A program made the position numbers and the translations under genes. From positions 365,012 to 429,011 of the forward strand of contig LT599018.1 in assembly GCA_900079685.1 (NCBI GenBank): 64,000 bases of DNA. The letters are read 5' to 3'. This stretch comes from an uncultured delta proteobacterium (lineage in GTDB: Bacteria > Desulfobacterota > Desulfovibrionia > Desulfovibrionales > Desulfovibrionaceae). Each line of letters opens with the position of its first letter. The first letter of the stretch is position 1. Shown here piece after piece: positions 8,358 to 17,498 of the stretch. The notes under the pieces are model-generated. The model saw only the letters and a program-made list of their open reading frames with translations. It did no database searches and was not told where the DNA came from.

Positions 8358-10520
8358 GTGAACCAGTTGTTCCCTATCTTTTATCCCAAAGCGATCGCCA
8401 TCGTCGGCGCGTCCAAGGACCCGACGAAACGCGGTTTCCGCGCCGTCCAGAAGCTTGTGGAGGAAGGGTACGCGGGGCAGATTTACCCCGTCAACCCGAA
8501 AGAAGCGACCATCCTTGACATCAAGGCGTACCCGGATATCGCGTCCATTCCCGGTTCCGTGGACCTCGCCCTGGTGTGCACCCCGGCCAAAACCCTGCCG
8601 GACGTGATCGCCCAGTGCGGCCAGAAAGGCATCAAGGGTGCCGTGGTGCTCGCGGGCGGCTTCGCCGAGGCGGGCCCGGAAGGCGCGGCGTTGCAGGCGC
8701 AGATGGTCGAACAGGCCAAAAAGTATGGCGTGCGGATCGTCGGTCCCAACACCTCCGGCATTTTCAACACGCACTCCGCCTGCAACATCGTCGGTTTTTC
8801 AAACCTCAAGAAAGGCGGCGTGGGGCTGCTCACCCAGTCCGGCAACATGGCGCTGTCGCTTGCCACCGAGGCGCAAAGCTCCGGGGAGATCGGGCTTTCC
8901 ACCTATGTCGGCATCGGCAACGAATCGGACATCCGCTTCGATGAATACCTGAAATTCTTCATGGACGACGAGAACACCAGCGCCCTTATCACCTATGTGG
9001 AAGGCGTCAAGGACGGCCCGAAGTTCCTGGAGGCGCTGCGCCTCGCCACGCGGAAAAAACCCGTGGTGATCTACAAATCCGGCCGGACCAGCGCCGGGCA
9101 GAGCTCCGCCAAATCCCACACCGGGGCGCTGGCGGGTGACTACGCCGTCAGTGAAGGCGTGCTGCGCCAGGCCGGGGCGATTCTGGCCAGAAAATCCGAC
9201 GAAATCATGCCGTTGGCCGAAGCGCTTTCGCTCCTCGGGCCGTTGGCGTCCCGCCGGGTGGCCGTGTTGGCCGACGGGGGCGGGCATGCCACCATCGCCG
9301 CCGACAGCCTGACGGAACTCGGCATGCAACTGCCGCCGTTGTCGCAGGAAACGCAGGCGAAACTCGCCGCCATTCTGCCGGGGGGCGCGGCGCTGGTGAA
9401 CCCGGTCGACGTGGCCGGCGGCACGGACGCGAACCCGGCCGTTTTCGCGGATTGCGTCGATATCATGTTGGCGGACCCCAGCGTTGACGGGCTTATCATT
9501 ACCGGCCTTTTCGGCGGCTACGGCACGCGGTTTTCCGAAACATTGCTCCCCATAGAGCTGGAAACGTCGGACAAAATCGCGGCCCTGGGACGGCAATACA
9601 AGAAACCGATCCTGGTACACAGCCTGTATGGCAACCTGTGTCCGCACGACCGCCCGGAACCGCTGGTGCGCATCCGCAAGGCGGGTATTCCCGTTTACGC
9701 GTCGCTCGAAATGGGTACCCGCTGCATGCAGGCCATGGCGGAATTCGGCGAAGCCATCCGCCGCCCGGCGGACGCGGCTGTATCCGCCAAACGTCCGGCG
9801 TCGTTTGAACGTATCCTGGCCGCCTGCAAAAAGCAGGGCAGGGATTTCGTCATGGAGCATGAAGCGCGGGAAATCCTGGCCGAGGCGGGCGCCGCGCTGG
9901 CTCCCATCGCCCTTGCGGCAAGCGCTGACGAAGCGGCGAAGAGCTTCGCCTCCTTGGGAAAGGTCCCGGTGGCCATGAAGATCGTCTCCCGCGACATTAT
10001 CCATAAGAGCGACGCGGGCGGGGTCATCCTGAACGTCACGGATGAGGACGGCGCGCGCAAGGCTTACGATCGGATTGTGGAGAATGCCGTCGCCTACGCC
10101 AAGAAACACGGCGGGAACGCCCCGGATATTACCGGCGTGCTCCTGACGCCCATGGCGAAAAAGGGCGGGGTGGAGGTCATCCTCGGCGTGGTGAAAGATC
10201 CCTCGTACGGGAGCGTCATGATGTTCGGCCTCGGCGGCGTGCTGGTCGAGGTGCTCAAAGACGTGGCCTTCCGGGCGATTCCTCTTTCGGAATACGACGC
10301 GCGCGCCATGATGGGCGAACTCAAGGGCAGAGCCATTCTTGACGGCGTGCGCGGGGCGAAGGGCGTGGACAAGGAAGCGCTCATCACACTCATGCAGCGT
10401 CTTTCCGCCCTGTGCGCGGCGTGTCCGGAAATCAAGGAACTCGATATGAACCCTGTTCTGGCCTACCCGGACGGGATCGACATCCTGGACGCCAGAATTT
10501 TGCTTGACCTGAAAATGTAA
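8358..10520 (+). CDS. ADP-forming acyl-CoA synthetase (fused alpha-beta, acetyl-CoA synthetase type)
   Basis: 720 residues in the order CoA-binding Rossmann domain (about 5-130: KAIAIVGASKDPTKRGFRAV), ligase-CoA domain (150-440, with the phosphorylated-His segment KSHTGALAGDYAV), then an ATP-grasp domain (490-715). This NDP-forming family interconverts acyl-CoA + ADP + Pi with free acid + ATP + CoA. In an anaerobe it may conserve energy from an acyl-CoA, or activate an imported acid. It sits 81 bp after the hydratase and before the TAXI-TRAP genes, so the substrate is probably the transported carboxylate or its product (inference). Confidence 0.9.
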   Translation: MNQLFPIFYPKAIAIVGASKDPTKRGFRAVQKLVEEGYAGQIYPVNPKEATILDIKAYPDIASIPGSVDLALVCTPAKTLPDVIAQCGQKGIKGAVVLAGGFAEAGPEGAALQAQMVEQAKKYGVRIVGPNTSGIFNTHSACNIVGFSNLKKGGVGLLTQSGNMALSLATEAQSSGEIGLSTYVGIGNESDIRFDEYLKFFMDDENTSALITYVEGVKDGPKFLEALRLATRKKPVVIYKSGRTSAGQSSAKSHTGALAGDYAVSEGVLRQAGAILARKSDEIMPLAEALSLLGPLASRRVAVLADGGGHATIAADSLTELGMQLPPLSQETQAKLAAILPGGAALVNPVDVAGGTDANPAVFADCVDIMLADPSVDGLIITGLFGGYGTRFSETLLPIELETSDKIAALGRQYKKPILVHSLYGNLCPHDRPEPLVRIRKAGIPVYASLEMGTRCMQAMAEFGEAIRRPADAAVSAKRPASFERILAACKKQGRDFVMEHEAREILAEAGAALAPIALAASADEAAKSFASLGKVPVAMKIVSRDIIHKSDAGGVILNVTDEDGARKAYDRIVENAVAYAKKHGGNAPDITGVLLTPMAKKGGVEVILGVVKDPSYGSVMMFGLGGVLVEVLKDVAFRAIPLSEYDARAMMGELKGRAILDGVRGAKGVDKEALITLMQRLSALCAACPEIKELDMNPVLAYPDGIDILDARILLDLKM

Positions 10521-10691
10521 ATGACTGTCCGCATTGTGTCGTATATTAAAAATATGATAGGGAGAGTGTAAGGAGCGGCACATGCGGATCAGCAGCACGG
10601 ACGCCGCTATCCCGGCGGCGTCAGGACCGGCATCCGCAGCAAAGACCCAGTTGTTATCACGGACGTACCAACAATCAGTAGGAGGCAGTAG

Positions 10692-11648
10692 ATGAAAAAG
10701 CGCATATTGGCACTCGGCTTGGTATTGGCTTTTGCTTTCGGCGGTACCGCTTTGGCGGCGCAGACCTTCGTCACCATCGGGTCCGGCGGCGTCGGCGGCA
10801 CCTACTACCCGCTCGGCGGCGTGATGGCCGAGTTGCTTTCAAAGGGTGACGTCAACATCCGCGCCAACTCCCGCTCAACCTCCGCGTCCCGCGAAAACTG
10901 CCGTCTGGTCTCGAGCGATCAGGCGCAGATCGGCATGACCATGGGCTCCACCTTGTGGCAGGCCTATAACGGCACCGACGCGTTCAAGGACGACGGCAAA
11001 CTCGACCTGCTCACGCTGATGCACATGTATGCGGCGCCGCAGCACATCGTTACGACCACCCGCACCGGCATCAAGACCTTTGACGACATGAAGGGCAAGA
11101 AGATTTCCGTCGGCGCGCCCGGCGGCGGCGACCAGGTTCTCACGAACATGATCCTGGCGGCGGCCGGCTGGACGGAAAAGGATTACAACAAGCAGCAGCT
11201 CACCCAGCCCGAAGCGGTAACCGCCCTGAAAGACGGCAACCTCGACGTGGCGTTCTTCAACTTCGCCATCCCCGGTTCCGCGGTCATGGAAATCGCGGCT
11301 GTCCGTGACGTCGTCCTGATCCCGATCCCCGACGCCGTCATCGAGAAGGTCGTGAAGGAAAACCCCTTCATGATGCCTTTCACCATCCCGGCCGGAACCT
11401 ATGCGAAGCAGACCGAGCCCTGCAAGGTCGTGGCCGACGGTAACTTCCTCGTCGTCAGCTCCAAAATGGCCGATCAGGTCGCGTACGACTGCGTGAAGAT
11501 CTTCATTGAGAAGCGCGACGAGATCAAGAAGACGACGCCGCACGCCTCCGAGTTCGTTCCGGAAAAGGCCGGCGTCGGCATTATCCCCTTCCATCCCGGT
11601 GCCGCGAAGTACTACGGGGAAAAGGGTGTAAAGGTTAAGACGAAATAA
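10692..11648 (+). CDS. TAXI-family TRAP transporter solute receptor
   Basis: 318 residues with a clear Sec signal peptide (MKKRILALGLVLAFAFGG..ALAA) and the TAXI opening FVTIGSGGVGGTYYPLGGV. The later GAPGGGDQVLTNMILAAAG segment is also typical of the family. It binds a solute, probably a carboxylate, in the periplasm and delivers it to the fused permease encoded 87 bp downstream. AGGAGG lies before the ATG. The 171-bp gap upstream may carry its own promoter, but none is clear. Confidence 0.93.
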   Translation: MKKRILALGLVLAFAFGGTALAAQTFVTIGSGGVGGTYYPLGGVMAELLSKGDVNIRANSRSTSASRENCRLVSSDQAQIGMTMGSTLWQAYNGTDAFKDDGKLDLLTLMHMYAAPQHIVTTTRTGIKTFDDMKGKKISVGAPGGGDQVLTNMILAAAGWTEKDYNKQQLTQPEAVTALKDGNLDVAFFNFAIPGSAVMEIAAVRDVVLIPIPDAVIEKVVKENPFMMPFTIPAGTYAKQTEPCKVVADGNFLVVSSKMADQVAYDCVKIFIEKRDEIKKTTPHASEFVPEKAGVGIIPFHPGAAKYYGEKGVKVKTK

Positions 11649-11735
11649 GGCGGGTTTCCCGATTGGTTCGGAGCCGTGCGACCCGCGCGGCTCCGGGCCT
11701 GCTCCGACAACTAGCTGAAAGCGGGAGGGATCCCC

Positions 11736-13742
11736 ATGACGGACGACAAGAAAAATATAGACCTTGACGACATCGACAGATCCGGGTTGGACGGCAATAT
11801 CGCGTCCGAAACGAGGATCGACCTGAGCAAGGTGGAACGCGTCGAGATCGACGACCCGGAAACCGGGAAAAAGCGCGTTCTGGCGGGATGGCAATTTTAC
11901 GTCGTCGCGGCGCTCGCGCTCGCCGCCTCGTGCTTCCACCTCTACACGGCGGCGTTCGGCCTGTTGGACGCCATGACGCAGCGTTCCATCCACTTTCTGT
12001 TCATGGGATCCCTGGTCTTTTTGCTCTATCCCGTCACGGCCAAACGGCCGAAGGGCAAAATCGAGCTGTGGGACTGGGCCTGCGCGATCCTGATGGCCGT
12101 CTGCTGCGCCAACATCCTCTTCAACTTCGAAGCGATCGCCATGCGGGAAGGGCGTGCCACACAGTCCGACATCATCCTCGGCGTGCTCATGATTCTGCTC
12201 GTGATCGAGGCGACAAGGCGCTCCATGGGGTGGCCGCTCCCGATCGTCGCCACCGTGGCGATCCTGTATGGGATATTCGGCCCCTATTTCCCGGGCATGC
12301 TCGGGCACAGGGGGTTCAGCATAGACACGCTCGCCCCCTTCATGTACCTCCGTACGGACGGTATTTTCGGCGTCCCGTTGGGGGTTTCGGCTTCGTTCAT
12401 TTTCCTGTTCTGCCTGTTCGGCGCTTTTCTCACCATATCCGGCGCGGGGCAGTTTTTCATCGACCTCGCGGTGGCGCTGACGGGCAGGAGCCTCGGCGGC
12501 GCGGGCAAAGCCGCTGTCGTGGCCTCCGGCCTCATGGGCATGGTCTCGGGAAGCTCCACGGGCAACGCGGTGACCACGGGTTCCTTCACCATCCCCTTGA
12601 TGAAGCAGTCCGGCTACACCCCGACATTCGCGGGCGCGGTCGTTGCCTGCGCCTCGACAGGCGGGCAGGTCATGCCGCCCGTCATGGGGGCGGCGGCGTT
12701 CATCATGGCGCAGTTTCTGGCCGTCTCCTACTGGGAGGTGGTCGTTTCCGCCGCCATACCGGCGACGCTGTACTTTATCTCGATCATTATGATGGTGCAC
12801 TTCCGCGCCGGCAGGCGGCGGATGAAGCGTATGGACGCCTCCGAGCTGCCCAAGGCCCTCAACGTCCTGAAGCAAGGCTGGCACCTGTTGTTGCCCATCG
12901 TCGCGCTGGTCATCATCCTCGCCTTCGGCTACTCCCCGACCATGGCGGTTTTCTGGTCGATCATCGCGATCGTCGTCTTCTCCTGGCTCGGACCCAAGCA
13001 ACACCGGATGACGCCCAAAATGGTGCTGCATGCGCTCATCAGCGGCGGCATGGGCGCGATTGAGGTGGCGACGGCCTGCGCCTGCTCGGGCATCATCATC
13101 GGCATCATCGCCATCAGCGGCGTCGGTCTTGCGTTCTCCTCCTTCGTGCTCGACCTCTCCTTCGGCATTCTGCCGCTGGCCCTCTTCTGGACGATGATAG
13201 GCTCCATCATCCTCGGCATGGGCGTGCCCACGACCGCGCAGTACATCATCACGTCCACCCTCGCGGCGCCCGCTCTGGCCAATATGGGCATTTCGATGCA
13301 CGCGGCGCACCTGTTCTGCCTCTACTTCGGCGTGCTGGCCGACGTAACGCCGCCGGTCGCCCTCGCCACATACGCATCGGCCGGGATTGCCCGCTCCGAC
13401 CCGCTGAAGACCGGCTTTACCGCTTTGGCCACGGCTGCTGCCGGGTTCGTTGTGCCGTATATGTTCGTCTACAACCCGTACCTGATGCTCCAGGGCGGCA
13501 ACGTGCTCGACACGGTCGTCGGCACGGTGACGGCGCTTATCGGCATGGTCGGCCTGGCCTCGGCGGTGCAGGGCTTCCTGGTCAAAGACCTGAACATAGC
13601 GGAGCGCATGTGTCTCTTCATGGTTCCCTTCCTGGTCATCTGGCCGACGATCCCCACCAACATATTGGGCGCGGCGATCGTCGCGGGCATCTTCATCTTG
13701 CAGGGGGGATTGAAGAGAAAGGCGCAGACGGCGGCAGCATAG
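11736..13742 (+). CDS. TRAP transporter fused permease (4TM/12TM type)
   Basis: 668 residues. An acidic soluble N-terminal extension (about 1-45) is followed by roughly 16 hydrophobic helices, combining the DctQ-like small subunit and the DctM-like large subunit, as is usual for TAXI-associated permeases. Seen: GMVSGSSTGNAVTTGSFTIP and ASTGGQVMPPVMGAAAF, conserved TRAP-M segments, and GMGVPTTAQYI. It uses an ion gradient to import the solute captured by the TAXI receptor. The gene ends just before a strong bidirectional terminator. Confidence 0.93.
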   Translation: MTDDKKNIDLDDIDRSGLDGNIASETRIDLSKVERVEIDDPETGKKRVLAGWQFYVVAALALAASCFHLYTAAFGLLDAMTQRSIHFLFMGSLVFLLYPVTAKRPKGKIELWDWACAILMAVCCANILFNFEAIAMREGRATQSDIILGVLMILLVIEATRRSMGWPLPIVATVAILYGIFGPYFPGMLGHRGFSIDTLAPFMYLRTDGIFGVPLGVSASFIFLFCLFGAFLTISGAGQFFIDLAVALTGRSLGGAGKAAVVASGLMGMVSGSSTGNAVTTGSFTIPLMKQSGYTPTFAGAVVACASTGGQVMPPVMGAAAFIMAQFLAVSYWEVVVSAAIPATLYFISIIMMVHFRAGRRRMKRMDASELPKALNVLKQGWHLLLPIVALVIILAFGYSPTMAVFWSIIAIVVFSWLGPKQHRMTPKMVLHALISGGMGAIEVATACACSGIIIGIIAISGVGLAFSSFVLDLSFGILPLALFWTMIGSIILGMGVPTTAQYIITSTLAAPALANMGISMHAAHLFCLYFGVLADVTPPVALATYASAGIARSDPLKTGFTALATAAAGFVVPYMFVYNPYLMLQGGNVLDTVVGTVTALIGMVGLASAVQGFLVKDLNIAERMCLFMVPFLVIWPTIPTNILGAAIVAGIFILQGGLKRKAQTAAA

Positions 13743-13784
13743 AGACAACGGAACGACAGGGCTAACGTTCCTGTCGGTGCAAAC

Positions 13785-13819
13785 AAAACCGGCCTCCGCC
13801 TGCGGCGGAGGCCGGTTTT
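13785..13819. terminator. Bidirectional intrinsic terminator between the TRAP operon and gcdA-like gene
   Basis: Perfect 16-bp stem (AAAACCGGCCTCCGCC at 13785-13800 with its complement at 13804-13819) and a 3-base loop, with A/T tracts on both sides. It serves the two convergent genes. Confidence 0.92.
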
Positions 13820-13837
13820 GTTTTGTTGGAAGTCCCG

Positions 13838-15592
13838 TTACCCGCGGATGCTCCGGGGGAGAATCATCTGGTGAACCGGGGTTATGGATTGGGGGTTCTG
13901 GTATACCGCGCCGACAAAGGCGGCGAAGTATTGCCGCAAGGCGGCCAGGGGGACGATTTCATTCACGAAACCGTGCTTGGCGGAGTACGCCGGTTTGGAC
14001 TTCGCGGCGTAATCGCGCACCAGTTCGTTCATTTTGTCCATCACGGGGGTGAGGTCTTTGCCCGCTTCCTGCTCTTTGACGAGCCGCCGGGCGTAGGACG
14101 CCACGGCGGCGGTTTCGCCGTGCATGACGTAGATTTCCGTGAGGGGCGTGCCGAGCGTGAAGGCCGTATTATTGTTGGCCTGCGGGCCGCCCATCACATA
14201 GTGCGCGGCCGCCGTGCCCTTGCGCAGCACAAGGCACAGCATGGGCAGCCCTGATTTTTCGATGGAATACACGAGGCTCTGGCCCAGGCCCAGGAGTTCC
14301 GCCTTTTCAGCGAGGTCGCCCACGTCGATGCCCGTGGTGTCCTGAATCCAGATGATGGGCAGGTTGTCCCGGCCGCACAGGGTCACAAACTCGCTCTGCT
14401 TGATAAGGCCCTGGCGGTAATGCTTGCCGCCCACGCCGATGGAGTCGGGCCCCGCGTATTCCGGGTAATCGTACAAAAAGCCCTGCTTGTTGCCGATAAG
14501 CCCGACCGGGAAACCGTCGATCTTGCCGATGCCCGTAAAGGTCTCCGGCCCGTATTCGGGGCGGTATTCCATGAACTCGCTGTTGTCCAGAACCCTGGCC
14601 AGGACCTGGTACACGTCGTACTGGAGCATCTGGTCGATGGGCACGATGGAGTTGAGATCCGTCACCGGATACTGCGGCGCGGCCGGGGCGTCGACGCGGA
14701 AAAATTTGGGATCGTACGCCGGGATGCCGTCCATGTACCGCTTGATGCCGTCCAGGACGCTTTCCTCGGTGTCGTGCAGTTCCCGGAAGTAGGCCGTCGC
14801 GTCGTAATGGATTTCCGCGCGCCCCGGGGCTTTGCCGCGAAAGTCCTTGGTGGCGTCTATGATCTGCTGCACCCCTTCAAGGTCGAAATGGCCTTTGGGG
14901 CTCATGCCGCCGACGATGCCCGCGCCGCCCACGGCGATGTTGGCGTCCTTATGCGCGAGCAGAATGGTCGGGCTGATGCCGTGGTACCCGCCGCCCGCGG
15001 GGTTGGTGCCGTAAATCGCGTTCAGGACCGGGATGCCCAGTTTGTTCAGCTCCGCATGGCGGAAAAAGGTCGCGCCGTTACCTCTGCGGCCCGCGTAGAC
15101 CTTTTCCTGCTCGGCCAGTTTCACGCCGCTGCAGTTGAGGATCCAGACCAGCGGGATATTAAGCCTTTTCGCCAGATCCGTGACCATGAGGATGTTTTCC
15201 GCCTGTCCGGCGATCCAGGCCCCGGCCATGATCTTGTTGTCAAAAGCGATAATAACGGCCCATTTGCCGCGAATTTTGCCCAGGCCGTCAATGACGCCGG
15301 TGCAGCCTTCCTCGTTGTCCGCCGGGTTGTACAGGGTATGCAGGGGGCACCAAGTGCCGGGGTCCACCAGGTAGTCGATGCGCTCATACGCGGTCATCTG
15401 GCCTTTTTTGTGGATCTGTTCCGCGGGCAGCCCCGCCTGCTTCACGGCCTCCGCCGCTCTCGCCAGCGCCTGTTCTTCCCGGCCAATCGCAGCCGCGTTG
15501 TCTTTGTAGTAGGCCAGCATGGCTTCGCTCAACGCTTCCCCGATCTGCGGCATACCTGCAAAATACGGCCTCAAGGGCGTTTGTTCCTTCAT
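13838..15592 (-). CDS. gcdA: Glutaconyl-CoA decarboxylase alpha subunit-like carboxyltransferase
   Basis: 584 residues, closely matching the remembered Acidaminococcus GcdA (587 aa) along its length: YFAGMPQIG, VWILNCSGVKLAEQEKVY, IYGTNPAGGGYHGISPT, GGAGIVGGMSPKGH, IWIQDTTGIDVG and the ending QNPQSITPVHQMILPRAIR-like. The subunit transfers CO2 from an acyl-CoA to biotin, the first half of a Na+-pumping decarboxylase. The membrane beta and biotin gamma/delta subunits are not in this window. The ATG at 15592 follows GAGGTG; a longer reading from 15733 would add an unrelated 47-residue leader. It is convergent with the TRAP operon. Related methylmalonyl/propionyl carboxyltransferases are the alternative. 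Confidence 0.85.
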   Translation of the reverse strand: MKEQTPLRPYFAGMPQIGEALSEAMLAYYKDNAAAIGREEQALARAAEAVKQAGLPAEQIHKKGQMTAYERIDYLVDPGTWCPLHTLYNPADNEEGCTGVIDGLGKIRGKWAVIIAFDNKIMAGAWIAGQAENILMVTDLAKRLNIPLVWILNCSGVKLAEQEKVYAGRRGNGATFFRHAELNKLGIPVLNAIYGTNPAGGGYHGISPTILLAHKDANIAVGGAGIVGGMSPKGHFDLEGVQQIIDATKDFRGKAPGRAEIHYDATAYFRELHDTEESVLDGIKRYMDGIPAYDPKFFRVDAPAAPQYPVTDLNSIVPIDQMLQYDVYQVLARVLDNSEFMEYRPEYGPETFTGIGKIDGFPVGLIGNKQGFLYDYPEYAGPDSIGVGGKHYRQGLIKQSEFVTLCGRDNLPIIWIQDTTGIDVGDLAEKAELLGLGQSLVYSIEKSGLPMLCLVLRKGTAAAHYVMGGPQANNNTAFTLGTPLTEIYVMHGETAAVASYARRLVKEQEAGKDLTPVMDKMNELVRDYAAKSKPAYSAKHGFVNEIVPLAALRQYFAAFVGAVYQNPQSITPVHQMILPRSIRG

Positions 15593-15686
15593 ACGGCACC
15601 TCTTTTTTTTACGTCGTAATGCGGCTGCATTCGATGTTTTATGATATTTTCGATTTGATGGACAACGCATCGCCACAATGAACCAG

Positions 15687-15715
15687 TTAGTACCATTTAG
15701 TTTGATTTGTAACAA
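15687..15715 (-). promoter_or_regulatory. Candidate promoter of the gcdA-like gene
   Basis: On the minus strand TTGTTA (15715-15710), 17 bases, TACTAA (15692-15687). The -10 region contains ATGGTACTAA, resembling one arm of the palindrome at 7397-7410. The remaining intergenic DNA (15593-15945) shows no other structure I can support. Confidence 0.4.
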
Positions 15716-15945
15716 TTGATCCATAAATGTCAAGATGAATTATCCCGGAAACATCCGCGAATTCCTTGCGGCACAGACTTGCGGAGAAGGTCCAGCGGTG
15801 TACGTGCCGCGCTTTGCGTTCCGCGATGCAAGGCATTCTTGCGTTCGGATAGAGAGATGGGGTACTATCATCCGAGGATGCCGGGGAACTTGGTATCCCT
15901 TGTGTTACGGGGATATAAAAGACGCGGGATTCAAGGAGCAACGCC

Positions 15946-16176
15946 ATGCCGCAAAAACGGTATCTTGATCGACGCTATAATGTCAGGCGCTTTGATGACA
16001 GGCATTCCATGGACAGGCGCCTCCAGGACAGGCGAAAACTGAATCTCGACTGGCCTCCGGCGGAAGAACGGCGGGCGGAGGAACGGCGGAGCGCCATGGA
16101 CCGGCGGCAAGCCGAGAGGCGTTCCGGAATGGAGAGGCGGGAGCCCGGTGAGGCTGACGCGAGTAAAACGTCGTAA
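15946..16176 (+). CDS. Small Arg-rich repeat protein (DRR/ERR repeats), unknown function
   Basis: 76 residues with repeated Asp/Glu-Arg-Arg motifs: YLDRRYN, SMDRRLQDRRK, AEERRAEERRSAMDRRQAERRSGMERRE. About a third of residues are Arg, balanced by Asp and Glu, so it should be a highly charged, probably helical or disordered protein. No signal peptide or membrane segment. The start is supported by AAGGAG 10 bases upstream. A small lipoprotein gene follows after 30 bp, probably in the same transcript. I do not recognise the family. Confidence 0.65.
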   Translation: MPQKRYLDRRYNVRRFDDRHSMDRRLQDRRKLNLDWPPAEERRAEERRSAMDRRQAERRSGMERREPGEADASKTS

Positions 16177-16206
16177 ACAACAGCCGTTTTTGAGAAGGGA
16201 AACGAC

Positions 16207-16395
16207 ATGAAAAGCGATACAGGCGTTCTTAAACGATATGGCATACTGCTGCTGGTTGTTGCCGGTCTTTTCCTCGTCAACGCCTGCTCGTGGATCGGCG
16301 AAACGGCCGGAAAAGCCCAGGCCGGCGTCGAGGACGCGGTTAAAGACACGAAGGAAGGGTACCACAAGGGGTACGAAGAAGGGAAAAAGAACTAG
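16207..16395 (+). CDS. Small lipoprotein, unknown function
   Basis: 62 residues with a lipoprotein signal: hydrophobic segment YGILLLVVAGLFLVNA then the lipobox Cys (about residue 26). The mature part, SWIGETAGKAQAGVEDAVKDTKEGYHKGYEEG, is short, amphipathic and Lys/Glu-rich. It should be lipid-anchored in the envelope. GAAGGG precedes the ATG. Directly after the Arg-rich protein and before a LysR regulator. Confidence 0.72.
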   Translation: MKSDTGVLKRYGILLLVVAGLFLVNACSWIGETAGKAQAGVEDAVKDTKEGYHKGYEEGKKN

Positions 16396-16458
16396 GGAAG
16401 CGCTGTTCATGGTCTTTTTGCCCTCTGGCCTCGGCGCGCGGCAAGCGATGGGAGCATA

Positions 16459-17346
16459 ATGTCGATCTATTCCTACAAGGTGTTCATAACCGTCGCGCAG
16501 TACGACAGTTTTGTGGCCGCGGCGGCCATTCTCAACCTCACTCCCTCGGCCATCAGCCATATCATCGCGAAGCTTGAAGACCGCGTGGGGTTTTCTCTTT
16601 TTGTGCGGAAGCGGAACGGCGTGACGCTGACGCCCGAGGGGGAGCTGCTTCTCCCCCGTTGCCAAGAGGTTATGCAGGCCCAGGATTATCTCGAGCAGCA
16701 GGCCGCCGAGGTACGGGGGCTGTCCGCCGGAACCATCAGCATCGGTTCCTTCAACAGCGTGACGGTCATGTGGCTGCCGGACATTATCCGTCAGTTCCAT
16801 GAAGCGTACCCTAAAATAGAAATACGCGTGCTCCAGGGCACGTATGACGAGGTTCTGTACTGGGTCAAACTGAAAATGGTGGATCTGGCCTTTGTATCCG
16901 AATCCTTTATCGGCAGTTTGAACATGACGCCCCTGCACCGCGATTCGCTGTTGTGCGTAACGCCTGTGGGCGCGTATCCCGAAAATACGGAATATCTGAC
17001 CGTTGACGAGATAAAAGACAAGAATTTCATCATGCAGCGCGATGGATACTCCCTTGATATAGCGTCGTTTCTCAAGGACAATGCTCTCACCGTGCTGCAC
17101 GGTTTCCGGCTGGTGGAGGACAGTTCGCTGACGGCGATGGTCGCCAGCGGTTTTGGTTTCTGCCTCATGCCGAAGCTTGCGTTCGCCACCACGTCGAGCA
17201 CCGTGGCCGCCTACCCGTTGCGTCCCGATTATTACCGGACCATCGGGCTCTGCGAGGGCAATCCCCAGTCCACCTCCCCGGCCGTGACAACGATGAAGAA
17301 CACGATCATCGAGTACGTTCATAGGAACAACCTTTACAACGTTTGA
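16459..17346 (+). CDS. LysR-family transcriptional regulator
   Basis: 295 residues. N-terminal winged helix (about 1-60: YSYKVFITVAQYDSFVAAAAILNLTPSAISHIIAKLEDRVGFSLF) followed by the periplasmic-binding-like effector domain (90-290: GTISIGSFNSVTVMWLPDIIRQF). Typical LysR length. GGGAG precedes the ATG. LysR proteins usually control a divergent neighbour, but here both flanking genes are on the same strand, so the target is unclear. Confidence 0.92.
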   Translation: MSIYSYKVFITVAQYDSFVAAAAILNLTPSAISHIIAKLEDRVGFSLFVRKRNGVTLTPEGELLLPRCQEVMQAQDYLEQQAAEVRGLSAGTISIGSFNSVTVMWLPDIIRQFHEAYPKIEIRVLQGTYDEVLYWVKLKMVDLAFVSESFIGSLNMTPLHRDSLLCVTPVGAYPENTEYLTVDEIKDKNFIMQRDGYSLDIASFLKDNALTVLHGFRLVEDSSLTAMVASGFGFCLMPKLAFATTSSTVAAYPLRPDYYRTIGLCEGNPQSTSPAVTTMKNTIIEYVHRNNLYNV

Positions 17347-17498
17347 CTTTTCCCGTCTCGGCGATGGGCTTTCGTTGCGGATGCCTGTCTTTGGCGGATC
17401 CGCCCGTTCTTGCGGATGCGCTGTCCGCGCGTCTTCCGGCGGCTGCCCGACGGCGCGGAAAAGGAGACGCGCGGCGTATCGCGGAAAAAGGACGCACA

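Noticed and set aside
8799-10598. 599-aa minus-strand open frame
   Set aside because: Antisense to the ADP-forming synthetase, which has full domain structure.
10875-13748. 957-aa minus-strand open frame
   Set aside because: Antisense to the TAXI and TRAP permease genes; Arg/Asp/Gly/His-rich low-complexity composition typical of GC-rich shadows.
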